A stretch of DNA of 5,576 bases from an uncultured Cellvibrio sp. (GTDB lineage: Bacteria; Pseudomonadota; Gammaproteobacteria; Pseudomonadales; Cellvibrionaceae), in NCBI GenBank assembly GCA_946481735.1, contig CAMLOU010000201.1, forward strand, positions 1 through 5,576. The letters run 5' to 3'. Position numbers and translations under genes: made by a program. Position 1 is the stretch's first letter. Each line of letters starts with the position of its first letter. The notes beneath the pieces are model-generated. The model was not told the DNA's origin, did not search any database, and worked only from the letters and a program-made list of their open reading frames with translations. This document shows, piece by piece, positions 1 to 5,510 of the stretch.

Positions 1-717
1 ATATACCACTTCAGTGCGATAACCCGTTTCCAGGTTTTTCATGGTGCGCGCCGTAATAGTCCAAACGTCGGCGACTTGCTCCACTTTCACTGCATTGAAT
101 ACGCGTGATGGGCGGTTACGCAAATCAAAATATTCCTCGCTCAACGGCAGCCAACGTTCTTTGTCAATTAACGACACGCGACGACTGTAATCGATGGCTT
201 TAACCGGTTTGCTTTCAATACGGTACACCGGCCGCCCTTCAAAAATTTCTTCACCCACCAATGTATGGCTTTCATCGGCCACTTCTCTACCGGATACGTC
301 TTCGTAAGTGAAATCGGAACCGACAAACGATGAGCGTTTGTCGTCAGAGGCAATGCGCTTCACCAACTTGATGGCCGGCACAAAAATCCAGCGATCATCT
401 TCTTTGCCTGGAAATTTTTGCACAAGGAACGCCGTGCCTTTCACATCAGTCGGGCGATGGAAATAGGTGTAATAACGTTGTTCACCACCCGCAAGGTTGA
501 TCCGCAGCATGGTCATTTCACGCTCACGGATATCGCCTTTGGGATTAATCAATTTCATGCTGACTTTTGTACGCATGTCATTGCCCGCATAGTAAGTTGC
601 ATCCAGCGATTGTTGGACAATTTGTGTGGGCTCTATTGCCATGCATATCGAGGGCATCAATACGGCACTGAGAACAAATAAGCTGCGTTGCGTCAGTGTT
701 TTTACCAGGGAAATCAT
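1..717 (-). CDS. Outer membrane lipoprotein-sorting family protein (LolA-like), partial at its C-terminus
   Basis: Reading the minus strand from the ATG at 717-715 gives 239 open codons to the window edge, so the C-terminal end is missing. The N-terminus is a Sec-type signal peptide: a basic start (K6, R11), a hydrophobic stretch (about 12-24) and a likely cleavage site after A27 (C25-M26-A27). C25 is not in a lipobox, so the product is probably soluble and periplasmic. The rest is beta-rich with features I recognise from the LolA-like family usually called outer membrane lipoprotein-sorting protein (PF17131): DVKGTAFLV (91-99), DDRWIFVPAIKLVKRIA (107-123) and SFVGSDFTYED (130-140). Members often sit next to MMPL/RND exporters, as here, and probably bind a lipid or other hydrophobic cargo; the cargo is unknown. 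The start overlaps the exporter stop (ATGA), with a GGAG ribosome site at 728-725, suggesting coupled translation. Family assignment is fairly sure; function is inferred. Confidence 0.85.
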   Translation of the reverse strand, partial: MISLVKTLTQRSLFVLSAVLMPSICMAIEPTQIVQQSLDATYYAGNDMRTKVSMKLINPKGDIREREMTMLRINLAGGEQRYYTYFHRPTDVKGTAFLVQKFPGKEDDRWIFVPAIKLVKRIASDDKRSSFVGSDFTYEDVSGREVADESHTLVGEEIFEGRPVYRIESKPVKAIDYSRRVSLIDKERWLPLSEEYFDLRNRPSRVFNAVKVEQVADVWTITARTMKNLETGYRTEVVY

Positions 718-3104
718 GCGCGCTCTCCGACAGAGGATGTTGCAGAAACGGTTGACGTTGAATGGTCAGATATGGATGTAGTGAATAGCCAGCCTTGCAA
801 TAACAAAATCAATGCGGGCAAATACAATAATGTAACTAATGCGCTGACGAGCATCATGCTGACAATGAATGCCCCCACAGTGATGTAAGGCGTAAGTGGG
901 GCAAACATCATTACCGAAAAGGCAGCCGCAAAAAGAATGGCGTTGCGCATAATGCCTTTTCCGGGCCGTGCAGCGGTCCAGCGCAAATTGTCCGCCAGTG
1001 ATTCACCGGTCGTGGCGGCTTCCGCCATACGCTGACGCAAACGGCTGATGAAATGGATCGAGAAATCAACCGCCATGCCCAGCGACAAACATGACAAGAC
1101 CGAAATCGGCATATCAAAATCCTTACCTGAGAAACCAATCACGGCGTAGATCAGCATGATGGTAAACAGTAACGGGATATACCCGACAACTGCCCACTTG
1201 ATTGAACGGAAATTGATAGCGAGCAGAATAAATACCACCAGCAACGCCAGGACAAATCCTTTCAGCATGTCCCACAGCACTTCATCGTTCCACACCACAT
1301 TGAAGTAAGTAGTGCCTGCGGGCTTGAATTCGAGGTCAATCGGATGTTTGCGTCGGTATTCTTCCACGGTGTGGATGACATTGCGCATTGCGCCAGCGTC
1401 CCAACTTTTCAATTGCAGCCAGATATTGGCCTGCTGGAAGGGATAGTCCACTATGTTATCCAGGTCTGACTGTTTCGCGGACATGCCGAATAAAAACAGG
1501 TATTGGGCGATGGTGTCAGCGTCCGTGGGAATTACCTCATAATCCTGAGCATCTTCATGGAGTACACGGTTAATGCGTTTTACGTAATCGACAATCGAAA
1601 ACGTTTTTCCGACTTCAGGCATGGATTCCAGATGCCGTTGCAAACCATCAATGTATTGCAGGGTTTCCGGTGCTTTTATGCCATCGGCATTTGGTGCAAT
1701 GGCAATGATGTATCCAGGCGCGGTGCCACCGAGTGATTCATTGATCTTCTCATCGGCGATGCGTACTTCACTGTTGTGGGTAAACCATTTCACCAGGTTG
1801 TTGTTGATCGTTATCTGCGTAATACCGACTACAGAAACAGCGGTCAGTAATAGGCCCAGCATGACAATTTTTTTCGGATGGGTGACCGCCACATCCGCCA
1901 GAGTTTGCAACCAGCTTTTTTTGGATTGCTGTTGTTGCGTTTCACGTGCGACGGCGGCAAGGATTTTTTTCTCATTGATCGACATCAGTAACGCAGGGAT
2001 GAGCGTGAAGCTGAGGAGACGCAGCAGCAAGGTGCCAAAGACAATGACGCCGCCAAATACTTTAACGGGAATAATTTCCATGAAAAGCAATACGGCAAAT
2101 CCGGCGGCGGTTGCCAGCGCGGTATAACGCACCGGGCGACTGACCGCGTCCATGGTCTCGTGGATGGCTTGTTGTTTATTGCCACCCTGGCGGAAGCGGT
2201 GATAAAACTCGTTAAAAATATGGATGCTGTCCGTTGCAATGGCCATTAAAAATACCGGTGCCATGGAACTCATAATGTGTACCGGAAACCCCAGCCCGAT
2301 CAGTAATCCCATACTGCAAATGATGCTGGCCATGGCCACCGCCATCATCGACATCGCAAGGGACAAACTGCCGAACATCCACAGGATGGCAATAAACATA
2401 ATCATGCCTGCGATAGGCGCAAATAAACCCATCATGGTGAACATGTCGGCACCGAAGGTATCCCGGACAACCGGGTCCCCGGCCACATAAAAATCATCCC
2501 CTTCACCCTGGGTTGCAACGATGCTGCGAATCTTGTCCGCGACCTGCTTGCCATTGGCACCCTCCTCCAGCGGGACATAGAGCGCGGCCATGGTCTCGTC
2601 AGTGGAAATTATCCGGTCCGCAAATAGCGGGTTGCCAATCAACTTGGCCCGGAACGCGGACAACGCCTCGGGTGTATCCGGGGCCTCGGCCATTAGCGGG
2701 GCGATATCCAAGCCGTCCCCGTCCGCACTGATATGGTCGATGGTGTTAAAGCTCACCAGGTCACGGGCGGCAACGCCGTCAATGGCGAGGATCTGTTCGG
2801 TAAGGGTATGGATTTTCTTGAGGGTGCCGGTATTGATCACACCTTTATCGTTGTGGATCGCCACCAGGATAGTGTCTTCATACAACCGGAATGTCTGTTC
2901 AATCCCATCATTCCAGACCCGCACGGGGGAGTCCGGGGGCAGCATATTTTTCGGGTTGGTATCCAGTGTAATCCTGGGGAACTGGGTACAGAAAATCGCG
3001 GTGATCAATAAGGTTGCGACAAAAATCCACCGGGGATGGCGGGTCGCGAATTCCACTAGGGTGTGTTTACGCATATCGGCAAGGAATCCTTTTAAACCAC
3101 CCAT
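714..3104 (-). CDS. MMPL/RND-superfamily exporter, 796 residues
   Basis: This is an inner-membrane, proton-driven RND-superfamily transporter of the MMPL/predicted exporter type. It has the usual duplicated layout: TM1 (about 26-43), a periplasmic domain (45-222), TM2-6 (224-372), a soluble linker with a glutamine run (390-393), TM7 (410-430), a second periplasmic domain (432-612) and TM8-12 (614-770). The proton-relay aspartates of the family are seen in TM4 (AIATDSIHI, D292) and TM10 (LGMAVDFSIHF, D680). At about 800 residues it matches MMPL-type proteins and is shorter than the AcrB class; no membrane-fusion or TolC-like partner is visible. Its partner appears to be the downstream LolA-like protein, suggesting export of a lipid or hydrophobic molecule, which is inference. 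The ATG at 3104 has no clear ribosome site. M11 (ATG at 3074-3072) has AAAAGGA at 3093-3087, 12 bases upstream, and is a real alternative start. Expression is probably controlled by the promoter and operator at 3139-3200. Confidence 0.93.
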   Translation of the reverse strand: MGGLKGFLADMRKHTLVEFATRHPRWIFVATLLITAIFCTQFPRITLDTNPKNMLPPDSPVRVWNDGIEQTFRLYEDTILVAIHNDKGVINTGTLKKIHTLTEQILAIDGVAARDLVSFNTIDHISADGDGLDIAPLMAEAPDTPEALSAFRAKLIGNPLFADRIISTDETMAALYVPLEEGANGKQVADKIRSIVATQGEGDDFYVAGDPVVRDTFGADMFTMMGLFAPIAGMIMFIAILWMFGSLSLAMSMMAVAMASIICSMGLLIGLGFPVHIMSSMAPVFLMAIATDSIHIFNEFYHRFRQGGNKQQAIHETMDAVSRPVRYTALATAAGFAVLLFMEIIPVKVFGGVIVFGTLLLRLLSFTLIPALLMSINEKKILAAVARETQQQQSKKSWLQTLADVAVTHPKKIVMLGLLLTAVSVVGITQITINNNLVKWFTHNSEVRIADEKINESLGGTAPGYIIAIAPNADGIKAPETLQYIDGLQRHLESMPEVGKTFSIVDYVKRINRVLHEDAQDYEVIPTDADTIAQYLFLFGMSAKQSDLDNIVDYPFQQANIWLQLKSWDAGAMRNVIHTVEEYRRKHPIDLEFKPAGTTYFNVVWNDEVLWDMLKGFVLALLVVFILLAINFRSIKWAVVGYIPLLFTIMLIYAVIGFSGKDFDMPISVLSCLSLGMAVDFSIHFISRLRQRMAEAATTGESLADNLRWTAARPGKGIMRNAILFAAAFSVMMFAPLTPYITVGAFIVSMMLVSALVTLLYLPALILLLQGWLFTTSISDHSTSTVSATSSVGERA

Positions 3105-3138
3105 GCTTATTCAATATTTGGCACGAATGGTATATCTA

Positions 3139-3170
3139 TTAAATATTCAATTATTTAATTGAATGCTTGA
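3139..3170. promoter_or_regulatory. Operator A: AT-rich inverted repeat at the exporter promoter
   Basis: The core is a perfect dyad, ATTCAATT (3145-3152), 4-base spacer, AATTGAAT (3157-3164). Read on the minus strand from 3170 to 3139, the element matches the plus strand at 4539-4570 at 26 of 32 positions without gaps, and both dyads have the same centre. It lies directly downstream of the predicted -10 box, where a bound repressor would block transcription. An AT-rich dyad of this kind is typical of ArsR-family operators, and the arsR-type gene is transcribed divergently close by. The binding protein is inferred. Confidence 0.65.
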
Positions 3171-3172
3171 CT

Positions 3173-3200
3173 AGAATATCCGCTTCACCTAGATTGTCAA
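3173..3200 (-). promoter_or_regulatory. Predicted sigma70 promoter of the exporter operon
   Basis: On the minus strand a perfect -35 box TTGACA (3200-3195) is followed after 16 bases by TATTCT (3178-3173), a 4 of 6 match to the -10 consensus. Transcription would start near 3166, inside the inverted repeat at 3139-3170, leaving a leader of about 60 bases before the exporter ATG. The perfect -35 box and its position next to the operator support the call; the weak -10 box limits it. Confidence 0.55.
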
Positions 3201-3213
3201 GGAACGGGCTTCT

Positions 3214-3250
3214 GCGCTGAACCGCCAGCGATGGTCAGGGGCGCTTTTTT
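3214..3250 (+). terminator. Possible hairpin plus T-tract between the divergent promoters
   Basis: CGCTG (3215-3219) can pair with CAGCG (3226-3230). Alternatively GCGC (3214-3217) pairs with GCGC (3241-3244), or AGCG (3227-3230) with CGCT (3242-3245), directly before six T residues (3245-3250). The stem touching the T-tract is only 4 base pairs with a long loop, so this is a weak terminator candidate. It faces the plus direction, where no upstream gene would need ending; it could insulate arsR from stray transcription, or mean nothing. Confidence 0.25.
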
Positions 3251-3304
3251 ATTGGCAACAATGCCATTTTTAGGTGAACTTGCGCTTGGGCGGTAGATAG
3301 CTAT

Positions 3305-3332
3305 TTGAGGATTGACGCATGGAATCTATAAT
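3305..3332 (+). promoter_or_regulatory. Predicted sigma70 promoter of arsR-rhodanese and dsrE
   Basis: A perfect -10 box TATAAT (3327-3332) is preceded after 16 bases by TTGAGG (3305-3310), a 4 of 6 match to the -35 consensus. The start would fall near 3339, giving a leader of only about 24 bases. The last base of the -10 box is the first base of operator B, an arrangement fitting autorepression. A TTGACG at 3312-3317 looks more like a -35 box but is only 9 bases from the -10 box and cannot be used with it. Confidence 0.6.
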
Positions 3333-3357
3333 TCAAGCGATCAATTGATAAATGGAA
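3332..3357. promoter_or_regulatory. Operator B: compressed inverted repeat at the arsR promoter
   Basis: The left arm TTCAAGCGATCA (3332-3343) differs by one base from the left arm of operator C. After 2 bases comes TGATAAATGGAA (3346-3357), matching 8 of 12 bases of operator C's right arm. The centre is a perfect 10-base palindrome ATCAATTGAT (3340-3349). Compared with operators A and C, 8 central bases are missing. The element spans the end of the -10 box, the predicted transcription start and the GGA of the ribosome site, so binding would shut off the gene's own transcription. Confidence 0.55.
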
Positions 3358-3362
3358 AATCT

Positions 3363-4040
3363 ATGACTTCTTCAAATTGCCGGCAATTTAAAGACTCGCT
3401 GTATGAGCAATTGGCTCGTATCGGAAAAGCATTGGCGAGCCCGATCCGCCTTGAACTGTTGGATGTGTTAAGCCAGGGGCCGCGAACCGTTGAGTCAATC
3501 GCGAAAGAAATTAACCAGAGCATTGCGAATACATCACAGCATTTGCAGGTATTGCGCGCGGCGCGCGTGATTGATTCGGAGCGCAATGGGGTGAACATCA
3601 TTTACCGCGTTGCCGATCAGGAAGTGCTTGGTCTTTGCGGCATCCTCCGGCGAGTGGGGGAAACCCGGTTGCTGGAAGTTCGCGCCGTGACCGACGCCTT
3701 CTTGCGTGATCGCGGAATGCTGGAAAAAACCGACAAAAACACATTGCTGGAGCGCGTAAAGCGCGGTGAAGTGACGGTATTGGACGTGCGTCCGACCGAA
3801 GAATTTATGGCGGGCCATATCCCAGGTGCTTTGTCGGTTCCACTGGAAGTGCTGGAGCAAAAAATTGCTGAATTGCCGCCAGGCCGGGAAATCGTCGCTT
3901 ACTGTCGTGGACCGCTGTGTGTCATGTCGATAGAAGCAGTGAATTTGCTGAACCAAAAAGGCTATCAGGCTACACGCTGGGAAGAAGGTGTCGCGGATTG
4001 GGTTGCCAGAGGTTTTGCTATACAAACGGGTGCTGTTTAA
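3363..4040 (+). CDS. ArsR-family transcriptional repressor fused to a C-terminal rhodanese domain
   Basis: A 225-residue regulator of two parts. Residues about 15-100 form an ArsR/SmtB winged helix: LASPIRLELLDVL (24-36), the recognition region VESIAKEINQS to SQHLQVLRAARVI (43-70) and the wing with GVNIIYRV (76-83). Residues about 123-220 form a rhodanese domain: LDVRPTEEF (140-148), GHIPGALSVP (151-160) and the active-site loop YCRGPLCV (180-187) with catalytic Cys181 intact plus Cys186. The ArsR metal site motif ELCVCDL is absent; the remaining cysteines are Cys6 and Cys92, the latter in the last helix of the DNA-binding part. Rhodaneses carry sulfane sulfur on the active cysteine, so the likely signal is a persulfide, polysulfide or related sulfur or selenium species; that is inference. 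The start is the ATG at 3363 with TGGAA (3353-3357) upstream; extending in frame to TTG 3312 would place the promoter inside the gene. The dsrE-like gene follows and likely shares the transcript. Confidence 0.93.
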   Translation: MTSSNCRQFKDSLYEQLARIGKALASPIRLELLDVLSQGPRTVESIAKEINQSIANTSQHLQVLRAARVIDSERNGVNIIYRVADQEVLGLCGILRRVGETRLLEVRAVTDAFLRDRGMLEKTDKNTLLERVKRGEVTVLDVRPTEEFMAGHIPGALSVPLEVLEQKIAELPPGREIVAYCRGPLCVMSIEAVNLLNQKGYQATRWEEGVADWVARGFAIQTGAV

Positions 4041-4120
4041 AAGGAAGCTTGGTAAGCGCATGCGCTAATTGATGGCAAAGTTCCTTTTGATCGGTGCCCG
4101 CAATAACCACCAGGAAAATC

Positions 4121-4127
4121 AAGAGGA
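4121..4127 (+). promoter_or_regulatory. Strong ribosome binding site setting the GTG start of the DsrE-family gene
   Basis: AAGAGGA ends 7 bases before the GTG at 4135. The in-frame ATG at 4072 and TTG at 4069 have no such site, so the GTG is the likely start and the 21 extra in-frame codons are leader sequence. Confidence 0.8.
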
Positions 4128-4134
4128 AACTGAA

Positions 4135-4488
4135 GTGAGCAATATTCTATTTATATTGAATGATGGACCATACGGCACCGAGCGCAGCTACAACGGTTTA
4201 CGTCTGGCAGGCTCCATCGCCAAACGCGGTACTGATGAAGTACGTGTATTTTTGATGGGTGACGCGGCTGTTTGCGCGAAAGGCGGCCAAAAAGTTCCGC
4301 AAGGTTATTACAACGTTGAGTTGATGATGAACCCGGTTATCCGCCGCGAAGGCCAAATCGGTGTGTGCGGTACCTGTATGGACGCGCGCGGTATGACGTC
4401 AGCAGAATTGGCCGAAGGTACACATCGCAGCACCCTGGAAGAACTGACTGATTGGACACTCTGGGCCGATAAGGTAATCGTGTTTTAA
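4135..4488 (+). CDS. DsrE-family small sulfur-relay-like protein
   Basis: A 117-residue cytoplasmic protein of the DsrE/DsrF-like (TusD-related) fold. Visible family features are the first strand and loop NILFILNDGPYGTERS (3-18), a second strand VRVFLMGDAAVCA (36-48), KGGQKVP (49-55) and GVCGTCMDARG (76-86), ending in a short strand DKVIVF. Three cysteines stand out: Cys47 and the C-x-x-C pair Cys78 and Cys81. In the DsrE/Tus family a cysteine near this last position carries persulfide sulfur, so a sulfur acceptor or carrier role is reasonable, perhaps taking sulfur from the rhodanese domain of the upstream regulator or from an unlinked sulfurtransferase. It starts 94 bases after arsR with no terminator between, so the two are probably co-transcribed. 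A terminator follows at 4507. No dsrF/dsrH or tusB/tusC partner lies next to it, so it is not a canonical DsrEFH or TusBCD set. Family is clear; substrate and partners are unknown. Confidence 0.9.
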   Translation: MSNILFILNDGPYGTERSYNGLRLAGSIAKRGTDEVRVFLMGDAAVCAKGGQKVPQGYYNVELMMNPVIRREGQIGVCGTCMDARGMTSAELAEGTHRSTLEELTDWTLWADKVIVF

Positions 4489-4506
4489 CCCCTCTGAGAA
4501 AGTGAT

Positions 4507-4526
4507 ACGCCGATAAGGCGTTTTTT
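4507..4526 (+). terminator. Intrinsic terminator after the dsrE-like gene
   Basis: ACGCC (4507-4511) pairs with GGCGT (4517-4521) around a GATAA loop, followed by a run of T to 4526. The stem is short (5 base pairs) but GC-rich and lies 19 bases past the stop codon. It separates the arsR-dsrE unit from the ABC transporter unit. Confidence 0.7.
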
Positions 4527-4537
4527 AATAATAAATA

Positions 4538-4571
4538 TTCAAGCAATCATTTAAATAATTGATTGCTTGAA
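4538..4571. promoter_or_regulatory. Operator C: perfect 12-base inverted repeat upstream of the ABC transporter
   Basis: TTCAAGCAATCA (4538-4549) and TGATTGCTTGAA (4560-4571) are exact inverted copies around the 10-base spacer TTTAAATAAT. It is the most symmetrical of the three related elements in this window and lies 120 bases before the ABC ATPase start. An AATAAT (4527-4532) just before it is a possible -10 box, but no convincing -35 box is seen, so the promoter is not called. The lack of a T-tract and the match to operators A and B favour a protein binding site over a terminator. Confidence 0.7.
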
Positions 4572-4579
4572 ATAAACCA

Positions 4580-4684
4580 CTCTCTCGGACGCCGTACTTG
4601 GACAAATACGCAGCCATTCGCTGCGGGCATGTTAAAGGAGAGCAGTCTGTAGGAGCAGCAAATCCCCAATGCGGGGGAAAGGAG
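4580..4684 (+). promoter_or_regulatory. Structured 5' leader of the ABC transporter gene, class unknown
   Basis: Between operator C and the ABC start codon lie about 120 bases with several possible stems: CGCAGC/GCTGCG (4609-4614 and 4620-4625, 5-base loop), an enclosing CTCTC/GAGAG (4582-4586 or 4580-4584 with 4638-4642), and TCCCC/GGGGA (4663-4667 and 4674-4678), whose 3' side touches the ribosome site AAAGGAG (4678-4684). I do not recognise a known riboswitch class. It may be an ordinary leader; the hairpin beside the ribosome site is the best reason to consider translational control. Confidence 0.3.
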
Positions 4685-4691
4685 TCTTCGT

Positions 4692-5510
4692 ATGAAGCCA
4701 CAATTTTCTAATGGCCCGCGTCCTGCGAGCCATCAAGCTCCCGTCCTCGAACTCAAGGCCGTTTCGCGTTATTGGGGTAAGCGGGCAGCGATTAACAATC
4801 TCAATCTCACAATTCGTCCCGGCGAAACCGTAGCCCTTATCGGGCCCAGCGGTGGTGGGAAATCAACATTGATCCGACTACTGGCCGGAGTGCTTAAGCC
4901 AACGCATGGCCGTGTGCTCGCTGATGGTAAAGACCTCGCGAAAATGTCAGCGGCGGAATTGCGTTTTCATCGCGCTTATTCACGCATCATTGAACAAACC
5001 CATTTACTCGTACCGCAGCTATCTGTTCATCAAAATGTGGTGGCTGGGAAATTGCCCCTTTGGCCATGGCACAAAGTGATGGCCTCTGCACTGTGGCCGG
5101 TAGAAAAACAGCCGGTCCGTTCGTTATTGGAATCACTGTCGATTGGTGAGCACCAGTGGCGATCTGCGAGCGACTTGAGTGGTGGCCAAATGCAGCGCGT
5201 CGCCATTGCGCGCGCATTGATTTCAGACCCCACGACCTTGCTGGCTGATGAACCCACCGCATCACTCGATCCAGCCACGGCGCGCGCAGTCACTGAAATT
5301 ATTCTTAACCAGGCAAAAGAACGCGGTGTCACCCTTGTTTTTTGTACGCACTGGCTGGACTCCATCATGCACCGCTGTGACCGCATCATCGGTCTGCGCG
5401 AAGGGACCCTGGTGCTGGATGCCAAGCCCGCCGAAGTAACGCCGGATGCATTGGATTTGCTGTATCAGGGAAGCGAGGAGCGCAGCGAGGCAAACTATGA
5501 ACGGGTTTGA
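4692..5510 (+). CDS. PhnC-like ABC transporter ATP-binding protein
   Basis: A 272-residue cytoplasmic ATPase of an ABC importer. All nucleotide-binding motifs are intact: Walker A GPSGGGKST (51-59), Q-loop Gln102, signature LSGGQ (162-166), Walker B LLADEP (183-188), D-loop SLDP (191-194) and switch His220. The SVHQNVVAGKL stretch (111-121) after the Q-loop and the overall layout resemble the phosphonate importer ATPase PhnC, usually 250-280 residues. PhnC-like sets import phosphonates, phosphite or, in some lineages, probably selenium oxyanions, so the substrate is open; the sulfur-handling neighbours make a phosphonate less certain. The ATG has a strong AAAGGAG site 7 bases upstream. The 3' end overlaps the next gene by 14 bases, typical of co-translated transporter subunits. 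No substrate-binding protein precedes it, so that gene may lie beyond the window. Operator C and a possible structured leader precede it. Confidence 0.92.
   Translation: MKPQFSNGPRPASHQAPVLELKAVSRYWGKRAAINNLNLTIRPGETVALIGPSGGGKSTLIRLLAGVLKPTHGRVLADGKDLAKMSAAELRFHRAYSRIIEQTHLLVPQLSVHQNVVAGKLPLWPWHKVMASALWPVEKQPVRSLLESLSIGEHQWRSASDLSGGQMQRVAIARALISDPTTLLADEPTASLDPATARAVTEIILNQAKERGVTLVFCTHWLDSIMHRCDRIIGLREGTLVLDAKPAEVTPDALDLLYQGSEERSEANYERV

Noticed and set aside
643..717. Lipoprotein signal in the LolA-like protein around C25
   Set aside because: The residues before the cysteine (PSI) do not form a lipobox; a normal signal peptidase I site after A27 fits better.
1919..1935. Short CTG/TTG-type repeat in the exporter gene
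   Set aside because: It simply encodes a four-glutamine run in the cytoplasmic linker; too short to suggest phase variation.
2590..3162. 190-codon open frame on the plus strand, antisense to the exporter gene
   Set aside because: It shadows a clear transmembrane transporter gene, resembles no known family and would run into the divergent promoter region. The same holds for the plus-strand frames at 1621-2127, 2224-2490 and 2733-3011.
3312..3362. N-terminal extension of the ArsR-rhodanese protein from TTG 3312
   Set aside because: It would place the TATAAT box and operator B inside the coding region, has no ribosome site, and is not needed for the domain.
3534..4061. 175-codon open frame on the minus strand
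   Set aside because: It is antisense to arsR-rhodanese, whose domains are unambiguous on the other strand.
4055..4066. Perfect palindrome AGCGCATGCGCT between arsR and dsrE
   Set aside because: No T-tract and no loop, so it is not a terminator, and it does not resemble the operator family; a short palindrome of this kind may be chance.
4060..4068. Mini-ORF ATG CGC TAA after arsR, with AAGGAAG upstream
   Set aside because: Two codons only and poor spacing; no evidence of leader-peptide function.
4069..4134. N-terminal extension of the DsrE-family protein from TTG 4069 or ATG 4072
   Set aside because: No ribosome site there, whereas AAGAGGA stands 7 bases before GTG 4135, exactly where the DsrE fold begins.
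4538..4571. The 12-base inverted repeat as a terminator
   Set aside because: AT-rich stem without a following T-tract; a better terminator precedes it, and it matches the other two operator-like sites.
5030..5425. 131-codon minus-strand frame inside the ABC ATPase gene
   Set aside because: It is antisense to a complete ATPase with all motifs present; no independent support.
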